DNA of 33,089 nucleotides from JACRGC01 sp041305345. GTDB lineage: Archaea > Micrarchaeota > Micrarchaeia > Norongarragalinales > SBBD01. Numbering within the stretch: position 1 is the first letter of the stretch; the number at the start of each line of letters is the position of its first letter. The notes below the pieces were generated by a model. It searched no databases, was not told the origin of the DNA, and saw only the letters and a list, made by a program, of their open reading frames with translations. Location: the NCBI GenBank assembly GCA_041305345.1, contig JBFYLP010000007.1:1-33089 (forward strand), read 5' to 3'. Of this stretch, positions 7,518-13,047 are shown in pieces. The position numbers were made by a program, and so were the translations under genes.

Positions 7518-7820
7518 ATGCCAAGCCTGACGATAGTCAAAAGAAATCCCATCATAATCAGGGGCAATCCCGCAACCAGGGAATTGATGGATAAAGCAAA
7601 CAAATTGCCCGGATCGAAGGAAAAAATCACGCTTAATGAGGCGTTGATGTCACTGAAACTTGGGAGGATGGGCGTAAAGCGGTGGCTCGAACGCATTGAA
7701 AAAGAATCAGCCATCAATTCCGGACTTGAGCATGGAACCCCGAAATTCAATCTTGCGGTCCGCGCGGGCACAAAAAGCCGGCTGAAGGCATACTTCGAGT
7801 GGAAAAAACGGAATAAATAA
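7518..7820 (+). CDS. Small basic protein, function unknown
   Basis: A 100-residue Lys/Arg-rich protein (MPSLTIVKRNPIIIRGNPAT at the start; RLKAYFEWKKRNK at the end). No family is recognised. The charge suggests nucleic-acid binding, without further support. A TATA-like TTTTAAATT lies about 30 bases before the ATG, so it probably has its own promoter. The stop is 4 bases from the 3' end of tRNA-Ser on the opposite strand. Confidence 0.65.
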   Translation: MPSLTIVKRNPIIIRGNPATRELMDKANKLPGSKEKITLNEALMSLKLGRMGVKRWLERIEKESAINSGLEHGTPKFNLAVRAGTKSRLKAYFEWKKRNK

Positions 7821-7838
7821 TAAGCGCGGAGGGCGGGA

Positions 7839-7937
7839 GATCAGGACAATGTGCCGCCAAAACGATCCCGATTCGCAGAGCAAATTAGGAGGGTAGAGCC
7901 GACACGCGTAGGGGAACTAATTCCCCAAGATGTGTCA
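7839..7937 (-). other. tRNA-Ser intron at position 59/60 (family A)
   Basis: Ninety-nine nucleotides. Outer helix GCGGG / CCCGC is the T-stem; central helix TTCG (7943-7940) faces CTGA (7844-7841) with one mismatch and one wobble; bulges are AAT (7939-7937) and TCT (7840-7838); inner helix GACA (7936-7933) / TGTC (7848-7845). Cutting after the second base of each bulge restores the loop TTCGAAT. The 5' part is the family A hairpin (GACAC arm, GGGGAA / TTCCCC, CGTGTCG arm, CTCTACCCTCCTAAT tail). The 3' part shares a 14-base word with the first intron of this tRNA. Confidence 0.8.
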
Positions 7938-7971
7938 TTCGAACCCGCGCGACGATTACTCATCAACAGCT

Positions 7972-7991
7972 TTCCGTTAGCTGCAACCTAT
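7972..7991 (-). other. tRNA-Ser intron at position 37/38 (20 nt)
   Basis: A canonical-site mini-intron. Anticodon-loop bases CTGC (7997-7994) face ACGG (7977-7974) with two Watson-Crick pairs, one wobble and one mismatch; bulges are TA|A (7993-7991) and AA|A (7973-7971); a short inner helix TAG / CTA closes a 7-base loop. Splicing gives CTGCTAA, the usual tRNA-Ser(GCU) loop. The pairing is imperfect, but removing these 20 bases is also what brings the tRNA to its expected length. Confidence 0.65.
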
Positions 7992-7995
7992 TAGC

Positions 7996-8079
7996 AGGCT
8001 TGCGTACCCCAATTTCTTGATTCGCAGAGCAAGACCCTTTCTTTTTTCCCAAGGGTCTTTTTCTTTTGGAAAGAAAAAG
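7996..8079 (-). other. tRNA-Ser intron in the anticodon region (family B)
   Basis: An 84-nt insert bounded by two copies of GCAAGCCT (8087-8080 and 8003-7996), so the exact junction cannot be placed within that word. It contains two adjacent hairpins, TCTTTTTCTTT / AAGAAAAAGA and GACCCTT / AAGGGTC. The same pair of pyrimidine-rich hairpins occurs in the large intron of tRNA-Arg(GCG). No good bulge-helix-bulge could be drawn at the junction by eye. Confidence 0.6.
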
Positions 8080-8139
8080 AGGCTTGCCGCCATAGCCACT
8101 AGGCGACCTCCGCACGTTTGCTAATTAGGTGAATGGAGC

Positions 8140-8153
8140 ATTATTAATATATT
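8140..8153. promoter_or_regulatory. Shared TATA-like box between tRNA-Ser and the flippase-like gene
   Basis: ATTATTAATATATT is nearly symmetrical. Its centre is 25 bases before the ATG at 8172 on the plus strand and about 34 bases before the 5' end of tRNA-Ser on the minus strand, so one box may serve two divergent genes. Confidence 0.5.
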
Positions 8154-8171
8154 GGAATGCAAGATTTTCCT

Positions 8172-9080
8172 ATGAAAAAGCTCAAAATCTGGAGTTGGCC
8201 TATGTTCATCTACCTGCTTGCACTGCTTGCGGTGCTCTATGGACTATTGAAAATATTCGGGGCGGATGAGGGGCTGCTTTTGCTAAAACCGGATATCGCG
8301 GCATTTTCCGCAATAATTTACCTTCTGGGAATGGCGCTTTGGTGCATCGGGTGGGGAGGATATTTGAAAATGAGGCCTCTAATTGGAATCAAACTGGGTT
8401 TTGCTTCGCAGATAGGTGGATTGACTCCCCTAAGCCTCGGAGCGGACCTCCTTCGCGGCTATTATGCGGAAAAGGCGGGAATTAAATTTACGGGCGGGGT
8501 TGCGGCAAGCCTCGCGGCGAAATTCCATAAAATTTTGATTGCACTGGTATTTTCGGCATTTGGGATCGGGTTGATTTTGCTGCTCAACAGCACTATCAAA
8601 GGTTCCTTGCTGCTCGGCTTGGGGATGCCCGGCCTAATGCTGATTGGGATATACCTGCTGACAAAGAATTATTTCTCCATCCTAGTTTCAAAAGTCACGC
8701 TTAGGAAAATCAAGGCAAAGGATGCGGGCGAGTTTTCCAAGGGGCTAAAAGGATTCATAAGAAGGCCGCCAAAAGCCGCGATAATTATGCTTTTACTTTC
8801 CTTGATCTGCGAGTTCGCATCATTCTACCTGTGCTTTTATGCAGTTGGAATGAGCCTCGATCCCCTCTCGGCCTACCTGATCTTCGTGCTGCTGTTCTTC
8901 GCCTCGAAGGCGCTTGTTCCGCAGGGCCTCGGCGTGACGGAGATCATCGGCCTGGTCCTGCTGGGGAATGCGGCCCCGATGCCCCTGATCGCAGCCTCCC
9001 TGCTGCTTTGGAATATCGTCAGAATCTGGGTGCCTTTGGTGTTTTCCGGAATTGCGGTATTCGTTGCGGGAAAAAAATGA
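8172..9080 (+). CDS. Flippase-like membrane protein (LPG synthase TM / UPF0104 family)
   Basis: A 302-residue membrane protein with about eight hydrophobic segments. The pattern fits the lysylphosphatidylglycerol-synthase transmembrane family: GGLTPLSLGADLLRGYYAEK early and SKALVPQGLGVTEIIGL late, the latter typical of archaeal members. Related proteins are thought to move lipids or lipid-linked sugars across membranes; the substrate here is unknown. An ATG at 8157 would add five residues but lies against the TATA-like box; the ATG at 8172 is correctly spaced for a leaderless message and is preferred. Confidence 0.85.
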   Translation: MKKLKIWSWPMFIYLLALLAVLYGLLKIFGADEGLLLLKPDIAAFSAIIYLLGMALWCIGWGGYLKMRPLIGIKLGFASQIGGLTPLSLGADLLRGYYAEKAGIKFTGGVAASLAAKFHKILIALVFSAFGIGLILLLNSTIKGSLLLGLGMPGLMLIGIYLLTKNYFSILVSKVTLRKIKAKDAGEFSKGLKGFIRRPPKAAIIMLLLSLICEFASFYLCFYAVGMSLDPLSAYLIFVLLFFASKALVPQGLGVTEIIGLVLLGNAAPMPLIAASLLLWNIVRIWVPLVFSGIAVFVAGKK

Positions 9081-9129
9081 GCGGGCCCGCCAATTCTCGG
9101 TAATACTCTAGTTTTCTTGCGGGAAAAAA

Positions 9130-9732
9130 TTAATAAAAAGGCATGACAGACCGCATAAGGACAAAAAATCCGATCAGTAACACTATAGAGGCCACTAAAG
9201 TAAGAAATACGGTTGCAAAAGCCATAGGCAAGCTCAATTTGTGCGCTTCAGCAATTGCATAAATCTGATAGCAAATCAAACCGATAATATATGCGGCATG
9301 TGTCACCGGGTTTAGGTTTGCAGCATTTTTATTCAGCAGAATGTCAATTAAAACCGTAAAAGAAAATAGAATCAAAAACGGAGCATAAGTTATTGATAGC
9401 AGATAAAAATGTTTTTCAACACTTCCATTTCCGCCCAATATCATTGAAAAAAGGAATAACAGCAGGATGTTTGGGAAAACCACTATTGCATAAATCATTC
9501 CAAAAAGGAACGTGAACATAATTGACGACAATACCACACCCATTAGACTAATCGAACCCGCACTATCCTTCAGCAAGTAATCCAAGTTGAAGAATAATAA
9601 GATCAATATGATTGAAATTATGCTTCCTAAAATTAAATGGATCAGCCCGTTTTGGGCTGTTGCATTGGGTGCTTCCTTCGAAAGGGTTCCCTTAGGGTCC
9701 TTAATAACATCTAACCAAACCATCAGATCCAT
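9130..9732 (-). CDS. Yip1-like membrane protein
   Basis: A 200-residue protein with five hydrophobic segments after a short N-terminus containing WLDVIKDPKGT, the W...P pattern seen at the start of many archaeal Yip1-domain proteins. It resembles the protein at 26503-27132 in length, layout and N-terminal pattern. Its function is unknown; eukaryotic Yip1 proteins act in vesicle traffic. The ATG at 9732 is chosen; an in-frame GTG at 9744 is possible because a TATA-like TTTATTATT lies about 25-30 bases before it. Confidence 0.7.
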   Translation of the reverse strand: MDLMVWLDVIKDPKGTLSKEAPNATAQNGLIHLILGSIISIILILLFFNLDYLLKDSAGSISLMGVVLSSIMFTFLFGMIYAIVVFPNILLLFLFSMILGGNGSVEKHFYLLSITYAPFLILFSFTVLIDILLNKNAANLNPVTHAAYIIGLICYQIYAIAEAHKLSLPMAFATVFLTLVASIVLLIGFFVLMRSVMPFY

Positions 9733-9822
9733 ATTCAAAAACACCCATAATACCCAAGTATTTGGGCAATAATAAAGTTACCTGTAAGTACTTATAAAAA
9801 AAGCCGGACGGGCCCGCCGGGA

Positions 9823-9843
9823 CGCTCGTCTCCTTGTGGAGAT
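9823..9843 (-). other. tRNA-Arg(GCG) intron at position 59/60 (21 nt)
   Basis: The clearest bulge-helix-bulge in the window: outer helix CCGGG / CCCGG, central helix TTCG (9849-9846) / CGAG (9828-9825) with one wobble pair, bulges AAA (9845-9843) and CGT (9824-9822), inner helix TCTCC / GGAGA with loop ACAA. Cutting after the second base of each bulge restores TTCGAAT. It occupies the same site as the introns in tRNA-Arg(CCU) and tRNA-Ser but lacks the family A hairpin. Confidence 0.88.
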
Positions 9844-9849
9844 TTCGAA

Positions 9850-9936
9850 TTTCCGGATCGATTATTGATTTTAATGTCAATAATCCCTCTTTCTTTTCCG
9901 AGGGGCTTTTCTTTCTGAAAGAGAAAGAAAAGGTCT
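9850..9936 (-). other. tRNA-Arg(GCG) intron at the T-stem/T-loop border (family B)
   Basis: Eighty-seven nucleotides between G53 of the T-stem and T54 of the T-loop, with GATCCGG repeated at both ends (9944-9938 and 9859-9853, period 85). It folds into three consecutive hairpins: CTTTTCTTTCT / AGAAAGAAAAG, CCCTC / GAGGG and ATTATTGA / TCAATAAT. The first two resemble the hairpins of the 84-nt intron in tRNA-Ser. A standard bulge-helix-bulge is not evident at this junction. Confidence 0.7.
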
Positions 9937-10076
9937 CCCGGATCTAGAGCTCCGCAAGCTCCTGTTCTGTCCAGGTTATACTACGGGCCCGTTTGAATGC
10001 GTAGTATTTATCAAAGATATGGCTTAAAAACACAAAGCTAGATAAAAATAGCCTGTTTCGTTTGCAAGGTGAGAAA

Positions 10077-10229
10077 ATGAGGACGTGTTCAAGCTGCGGA
10101 AGGGCATCCGATGATGCGACCGTGTTCCCGTGCCCCGAATGCGAGAAGGGCAAGATAATTCGGTGCAAGAGCTGCAAGGAGAATTCGGTGAAGTACGTTT
10201 GCAGGGAATGCAAGTTCGAGGGTCCTTGA
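10077..10229 (+). CDS. Small zinc-ribbon protein (HVO_2753-like)
   Basis: A 50-residue protein made of four Cys pairs: CSSC, CPEC, CKSC and CREC. This double zinc-finger pattern with an N-terminal MRTCSSCGR is typical of the short archaeal family that includes HVO_2753, a predicted RNA-binding translation-associated protein. GGTGA lies 4 bases before the ATG, one of the clearest ribosome binding sites here, and AGATAAAAA is about 30 bases further upstream. It lies 23 bases before the FAD synthase-like gene. In other archaea this family often lies near translation genes; here EF-1alpha is about 0.9 kb away. Confidence 0.85.
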   Translation: MRTCSSCGRASDDATVFPCPECEKGKIIRCKSCKENSVKYVCRECKFEGP

Positions 10230-10252
10230 GGGAAAGGGGGGCGCGATAACTA

Positions 10253-10783
10253 ATGGTAGGAAAAATGCCCGAGGAATGCAGGCCGGTAAAGGTGATGACC
10301 TTCGGCGCATTCGACGTGCTCCACAAGGGGCACGGGTCGCTTTTCATACAGGCAAAAAACTTCGGGGGCAATTATTCCGACTTGTTGGTCGTAGTTGCGA
10401 GCGATGCGAGGATCAGGCAGGTGAAGGGGGAAAAGCCGTGGTTCAGCCAGAAAAAGAGGATGGAGAACGTCAAGGCAACGGGATTGGCAGACTTCGTGAT
10501 CCGGGGCGACAAGGAAAATACCCTACAGCCGATAATCAGGCATAAGCCAGACATCATAGTTTTGGGTTACGACCAGCCCCTAAGGGAGGAAGTGCTTGGG
10601 AAAATGCTCGCAAAATTGGGGCTTAAACCAAAGATATTCCGCGCAGGAGGTTTTGATCCGCACATATACAAGAGCTCCAAACTCAAAAGGCTTCAGGAGG
10701 AGGAGCGGATGTCAATGATGCTGCTGGGCGGTGCCAACGACTATGAGCCCAACAAAAGCGATCGCGCCAAGCGTGGGCATTGA
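10253..10783 (+). CDS. ribL: Archaeal FAD synthase-like cytidylyltransferase-fold enzyme (RibL type)
   Basis: A 176-residue nucleotidyltransferase. The N-terminal motif TFGAFDVLHKGHGSLF carries the HxGH nucleotide-binding signature, and VLGYDQPLREEVL and KSSKLKRL match the second half of the fold. Archaeal RibL transfers AMP to FMN to make FAD, while close relatives make CDP-glycerol, so FAD synthesis is the likely but not certain role. The start may be ATG 10253 or ATG 10265; the latter has GGTAGG just upstream. The last 24 codons or so overlap a convergent small gene on the other strand. Confidence 0.85.
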   Translation: MVGKMPEECRPVKVMTFGAFDVLHKGHGSLFIQAKNFGGNYSDLLVVVASDARIRQVKGEKPWFSQKKRMENVKATGLADFVIRGDKENTLQPIIRHKPDIIVLGYDQPLREEVLGKMLAKLGLKPKIFRAGGFDPHIYKSSKLKRLQEEERMSMMLLGGANDYEPNKSDRAKRGH

Positions 10784-10873
10784 GAGCTGGATGCCCCCGG
10801 ATGACATCACGTAAATGAGGAGGAGCGCAAGAAGGACCCAGGATGTTTCATCGCTCGGAAAGTAACTCGTCAT
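10712..10873 (-). CDS. Small two-helix membrane protein
   Basis: Fifty-three residues beginning MTSYFPSDETSWVLLALL, with two hydrophobic segments separated by SSGGIQLSMPT. GGGTGA lies 5 bases before the ATG at 10873, which supports this start over longer frames. It converges on and overlaps the last 72 bp of the FAD synthase-like gene. No family is recognised. Confidence 0.55.
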   Translation of the reverse strand: MTSYFPSDETSWVLLALLLIYVMSSGGIQLSMPTLGAIAFVGLIVVGTAQQHH

Positions 10874-11114
10874 CGAATTCACCCTTAAGCAGAACGATTG
10901 ATTTTTACGGAGGAATAGGTATTTATTTGTTTTGCCCAGAAGTATTTTTTTTATCATTATGAGCGGGCGGAGAAACACAACCTTTTTAAAGATTAATCGG
11001 TACTTTAAATGGTTCTTTTCAGCTGACAGGCTCAAAATGGCTGATTCTAGGAAGGCAATTAAACTAGAAATAGCTTTGATTGCACTAAAATGAAAATTGT
11101 GGGTGTATGAAGAT

Positions 11115-12386
11115 ATGGCAGAGAAACCTCACTTGAACCTGATCTTCACGGGCCACGTGGACCACGGGAAGAGCACTTTGGTTGGAAGGGTATTGTACGA
11201 TACCGGCGCACTTTCGGAAAACGACCTCCGTAAGTTGAAGGAGGAAGCTGCAAAGGTAGGCAAACCTACGTTCGAATTCGCATTCGCAATGGACCAATTG
11301 AAGGAGGAAAGGGAAAGGGGGGTCACGATCGACATCGCCCACCGCGATTTCCACACACAAAAATACTACTTCACAATAATCGATGCGCCCGGCCATAAGG
11401 ATTTCGTGAAGAACATGATCACCGGCGCGTCACAGGCGGATGCGGCAGTGCTCGTTTGCTCCGCAAAGGAAGGGGTGCAAGCGCAGACGATTGAGCACGC
11501 ATTCCTGCTTAAGGTGCTTGGAGTCGGCCAATTCATAATCGCAATCAACAAGATGGATGCAGTGAACTATGACCGCGTGAAATACGAGGAGACGAAGCAG
11601 GCATTGATCGCAAAAATCAAGCCCATGGGCTACCCTGTCGACAAGATACCAATCATTCCGGTTTCAGCCTACATGGGAGACAACGTCAAGACCAAGAGCG
11701 AGAAAACATCCTGGTACGGCGGGCCGACATTCACCGAAGCGCTGGATATGCTAATTGAGCCCAAGAAGGCAACCGATAAGCCGCTTAGGCTGCCAATCCA
11801 GGAAGTTCTCACGATCACCGGCCAGGGAACCGTCCCTGTTGGGAGGGTCGAAAGCGGCATATTGAAGCCGAATATGTCCGTCATCATAATGCCCGAGAAC
11901 GTCACTGCGGAAGTGAAGAGCATCGAGATGCACCACCAGGCACTCACCCAGGCAATACCCGGAGACAATGTAGGTTTTGCACTGAAGGGGGTTGAGAAGA
12001 AGGCTATTCGGAGGGGTTCAGTTGTCGGCGAGCCAAGGTCGCCACCCACAGTTGCGGACGAATTTACCGCGCAGATCGTAGTGTTGAACCATCCGACGGC
12101 AATTGGCAAGAATTACACGCCGGTTTTCCACCTGCACACTTCCCAGGTCGCGTGCACGATCGTTGAGATCCTTGAGAAGAAGGATCCGAAAACGGGCCAG
12201 ACTGCCCAGAAGAACCCGGATTTCATCAAGACGGGCGACGTTGCAATCGTGAAGGTCAAGCCTACGAAACCAACGGTAGTCGAGAAGTACTCGGAATACC
12301 CGGCCCTTGGCAGGTTCGCGATAAGGGACATGGGCCAGACCGTAGCTGCAGGGATCGTGCTCGAAGTGACGCCGAAGAAGGCTTGA
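11115..12386 (+). CDS. tuf: Translation elongation factor EF-1alpha
   Basis: A 423-residue GTPase that brings aminoacyl-tRNA to the ribosome. P-loop GHVDHGKS is at residues 13-20, switch II DAPGHKDF near 93, and NKMD in the G4 position; domains 2 and 3 follow in the usual order (GTVPVGRVESG, then the end GIVLEVTPKK). The length is normal for archaea. The ATG at 11115 gives the typical MAEKPHLN start. A run of T at 12399-12413 probably ends the transcript. uS10 follows 208 bases later, instead of the tight tuf-rps10 spacing of most archaea. Confidence 0.97.
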   Translation: MAEKPHLNLIFTGHVDHGKSTLVGRVLYDTGALSENDLRKLKEEAAKVGKPTFEFAFAMDQLKEERERGVTIDIAHRDFHTQKYYFTIIDAPGHKDFVKNMITGASQADAAVLVCSAKEGVQAQTIEHAFLLKVLGVGQFIIAINKMDAVNYDRVKYEETKQALIAKIKPMGYPVDKIPIIPVSAYMGDNVKTKSEKTSWYGGPTFTEALDMLIEPKKATDKPLRLPIQEVLTITGQGTVPVGRVESGILKPNMSVIIMPENVTAEVKSIEMHHQALTQAIPGDNVGFALKGVEKKAIRRGSVVGEPRSPPTVADEFTAQIVVLNHPTAIGKNYTPVFHLHTSQVACTIVEILEKKDPKTGQTAQKNPDFIKTGDVAIVKVKPTKPTVVEKYSEYPALGRFAIRDMGQTVAAGIVLEVTPKKA

Positions 12387-12398
12387 AGCTCATCGGAA

Positions 12399-12413
12399 TT
12401 TTTTTTTATTTTA
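12399..12413 (+). terminator. T-rich terminator after EF-1alpha
   Basis: TTTTTTTTTATTTTA begins 12 bases after the stop codon. Runs of T on the coding strand terminate archaeal RNA polymerase without a hairpin. Confidence 0.6.
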
Positions 12414-12446
12414 TCATTGTTTTCATTGGCAAACGGGCCAGAAAGA

Positions 12447-12481
12447 AGGATGCTGGTGCGTATGAAGAGTACGCATCCGTT
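12447..12481 (+). other. Hairpin in the tuf-rps10 spacer
   Basis: GGATGC ... GCATCC encloses GCGTA / TACGC with loop TGAAGAG. It lies in a 208-bp spacer that has no convincing gene; a hydrophobic 61-codon frame here is of low complexity and has no start signal. The hairpin may be an RNA structure in a leader or 3' region. Confidence 0.45.
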
Positions 12482-12594
12482 TTTCCATTATGCCCTTGCC
12501 TTTGAATTTTCATTTTTTGGATTTTTCGTGTATGAATGGTTTGTCGGTAGATTTGCCTTTTTTTACAATGGGCAATTAATTTGGTTTGTTGTTT

Positions 12595-12900
12595 ATGAAT
12601 AAAGCACGCATCAAACTGGAAAGCCGCAGCTACGAAGACTTGGACGGAGTTTGCTCCCAGATCCGGGACATAGCAAGCAGGGCCGGTGTCGAATTCAAGG
12701 GGCCCATACCGCTCCCGACAAAAAAGCTTTCCATCACAACGCGCAAGACGCCTTGCGGCGATGGCTCTGACACTTATGAGAAATGGCAGTGCCGGATACA
12801 TAAGAGGCTAATTGAGATAAAGGCCGACGACCGCGTTCTTCGGGACATTATGAGGATGGAAATACCCAAAACCGTCCTGCTTGAGATGAATTTGGGCTGA
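12595..12900 (+). CDS. rps10: Ribosomal protein uS10
   Basis: A 101-residue small-subunit protein at the head-domain site of the ribosome. Typical features are NKARIKLESRSYEDLDGVC at the start, GPIPLPTKKLSITTRKTPCG in the middle and KRLIEIKADDRVLRDIMRM near the end. The ATG at 12595 matches the family start; a TATA-like TTTTTTTACA lies about 30 bases upstream, so the gene may be transcribed separately from EF-1alpha as a leaderless message. Confidence 0.96.
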   Translation: MNKARIKLESRSYEDLDGVCSQIRDIASRAGVEFKGPIPLPTKKLSITTRKTPCGDGSDTYEKWQCRIHKRLIEIKADDRVLRDIMRMEIPKTVLLEMNLG

Positions 12901-13026
12901 TGTCTGATTCTTTGGCTTCGCTGCTTGGATGGATTTTTTACCCACGAGTATTTTTTTGATAAATTGCCCTAGTTCGGATTGTCTCGCGGCACCTTAATTG
13001 ACCAAGAATAGCCGTGGCTGGAGCTG

Positions 13027-13045
13027 AAAAAAAATTTAAAAAAAA
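13027..13045 (-). terminator. T-rich terminator after EF-2
   Basis: On the minus strand a T-run of eight, then AAA, then another T-run of eight follow immediately after the EF-2 stop codon, the expected form of an archaeal terminator. Confidence 0.55.
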
Positions 13046-13047
13046 CC

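Larger units (their letters stand above)
7825..8113 (-). tRNA. tRNA-Ser (anticodon GCU) with three introns
   Basis: On the minus strand: acceptor GCGGAGG (8113-8107) / CCTCCGC (7832-7826), D-stem GCC / GGC, anticodon loop CTGCTAA, a long variable arm with stem GATGA / TCGTC, T-stem GCGGG / CCCGC and G73, which suits serine. The gene spans 289 nt. Removing 84 nt (7996-8079), 20 nt (7972-7991) and 99 nt (7839-7937) leaves 86 nt, a normal class II tRNA length. The anticodon stem is weak (three Watson-Crick pairs next to the loop) and one extra base sits between D-stem and anticodon stem, so the boundaries of the first intron are the least certain part. CCA is not encoded. Confidence 0.75.
9809..9990 (-). 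tRNA. tRNA-Arg (anticodon GCG) with two introns
   Basis: On the minus strand: acceptor GGGCCCG (9990-9984) / CGGGCCC (9816-9810), a D-arm with one A-A mismatch, anticodon arm GGAGC-TTGCGGA-GCTCT (anticodon GCG), variable loop AGAT, T-stem CCGGG / CCCGG and G73. The span is 182 nt. Removing 87 nt (9850-9936) and 21 nt (9823-9843) leaves a canonical 74-nt tRNA with T-loop TTCGAAT. CCA is not encoded. Confidence 0.85.

Noticed and set aside
7871..8070. CRISPR-like array near the tRNA-Ser
   Set aside because: Repeats are only two copies of 14 bp and 8 bp and are explained by tRNA introns; there are no spacers of regular length and no cas genes.
12417..12602. A 61-codon hydrophobic frame between EF-1alpha and uS10
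   Set aside because: Phe/Tyr-rich composition follows the T-rich spacer, it overlaps the uS10 start, and no start signal was seen.
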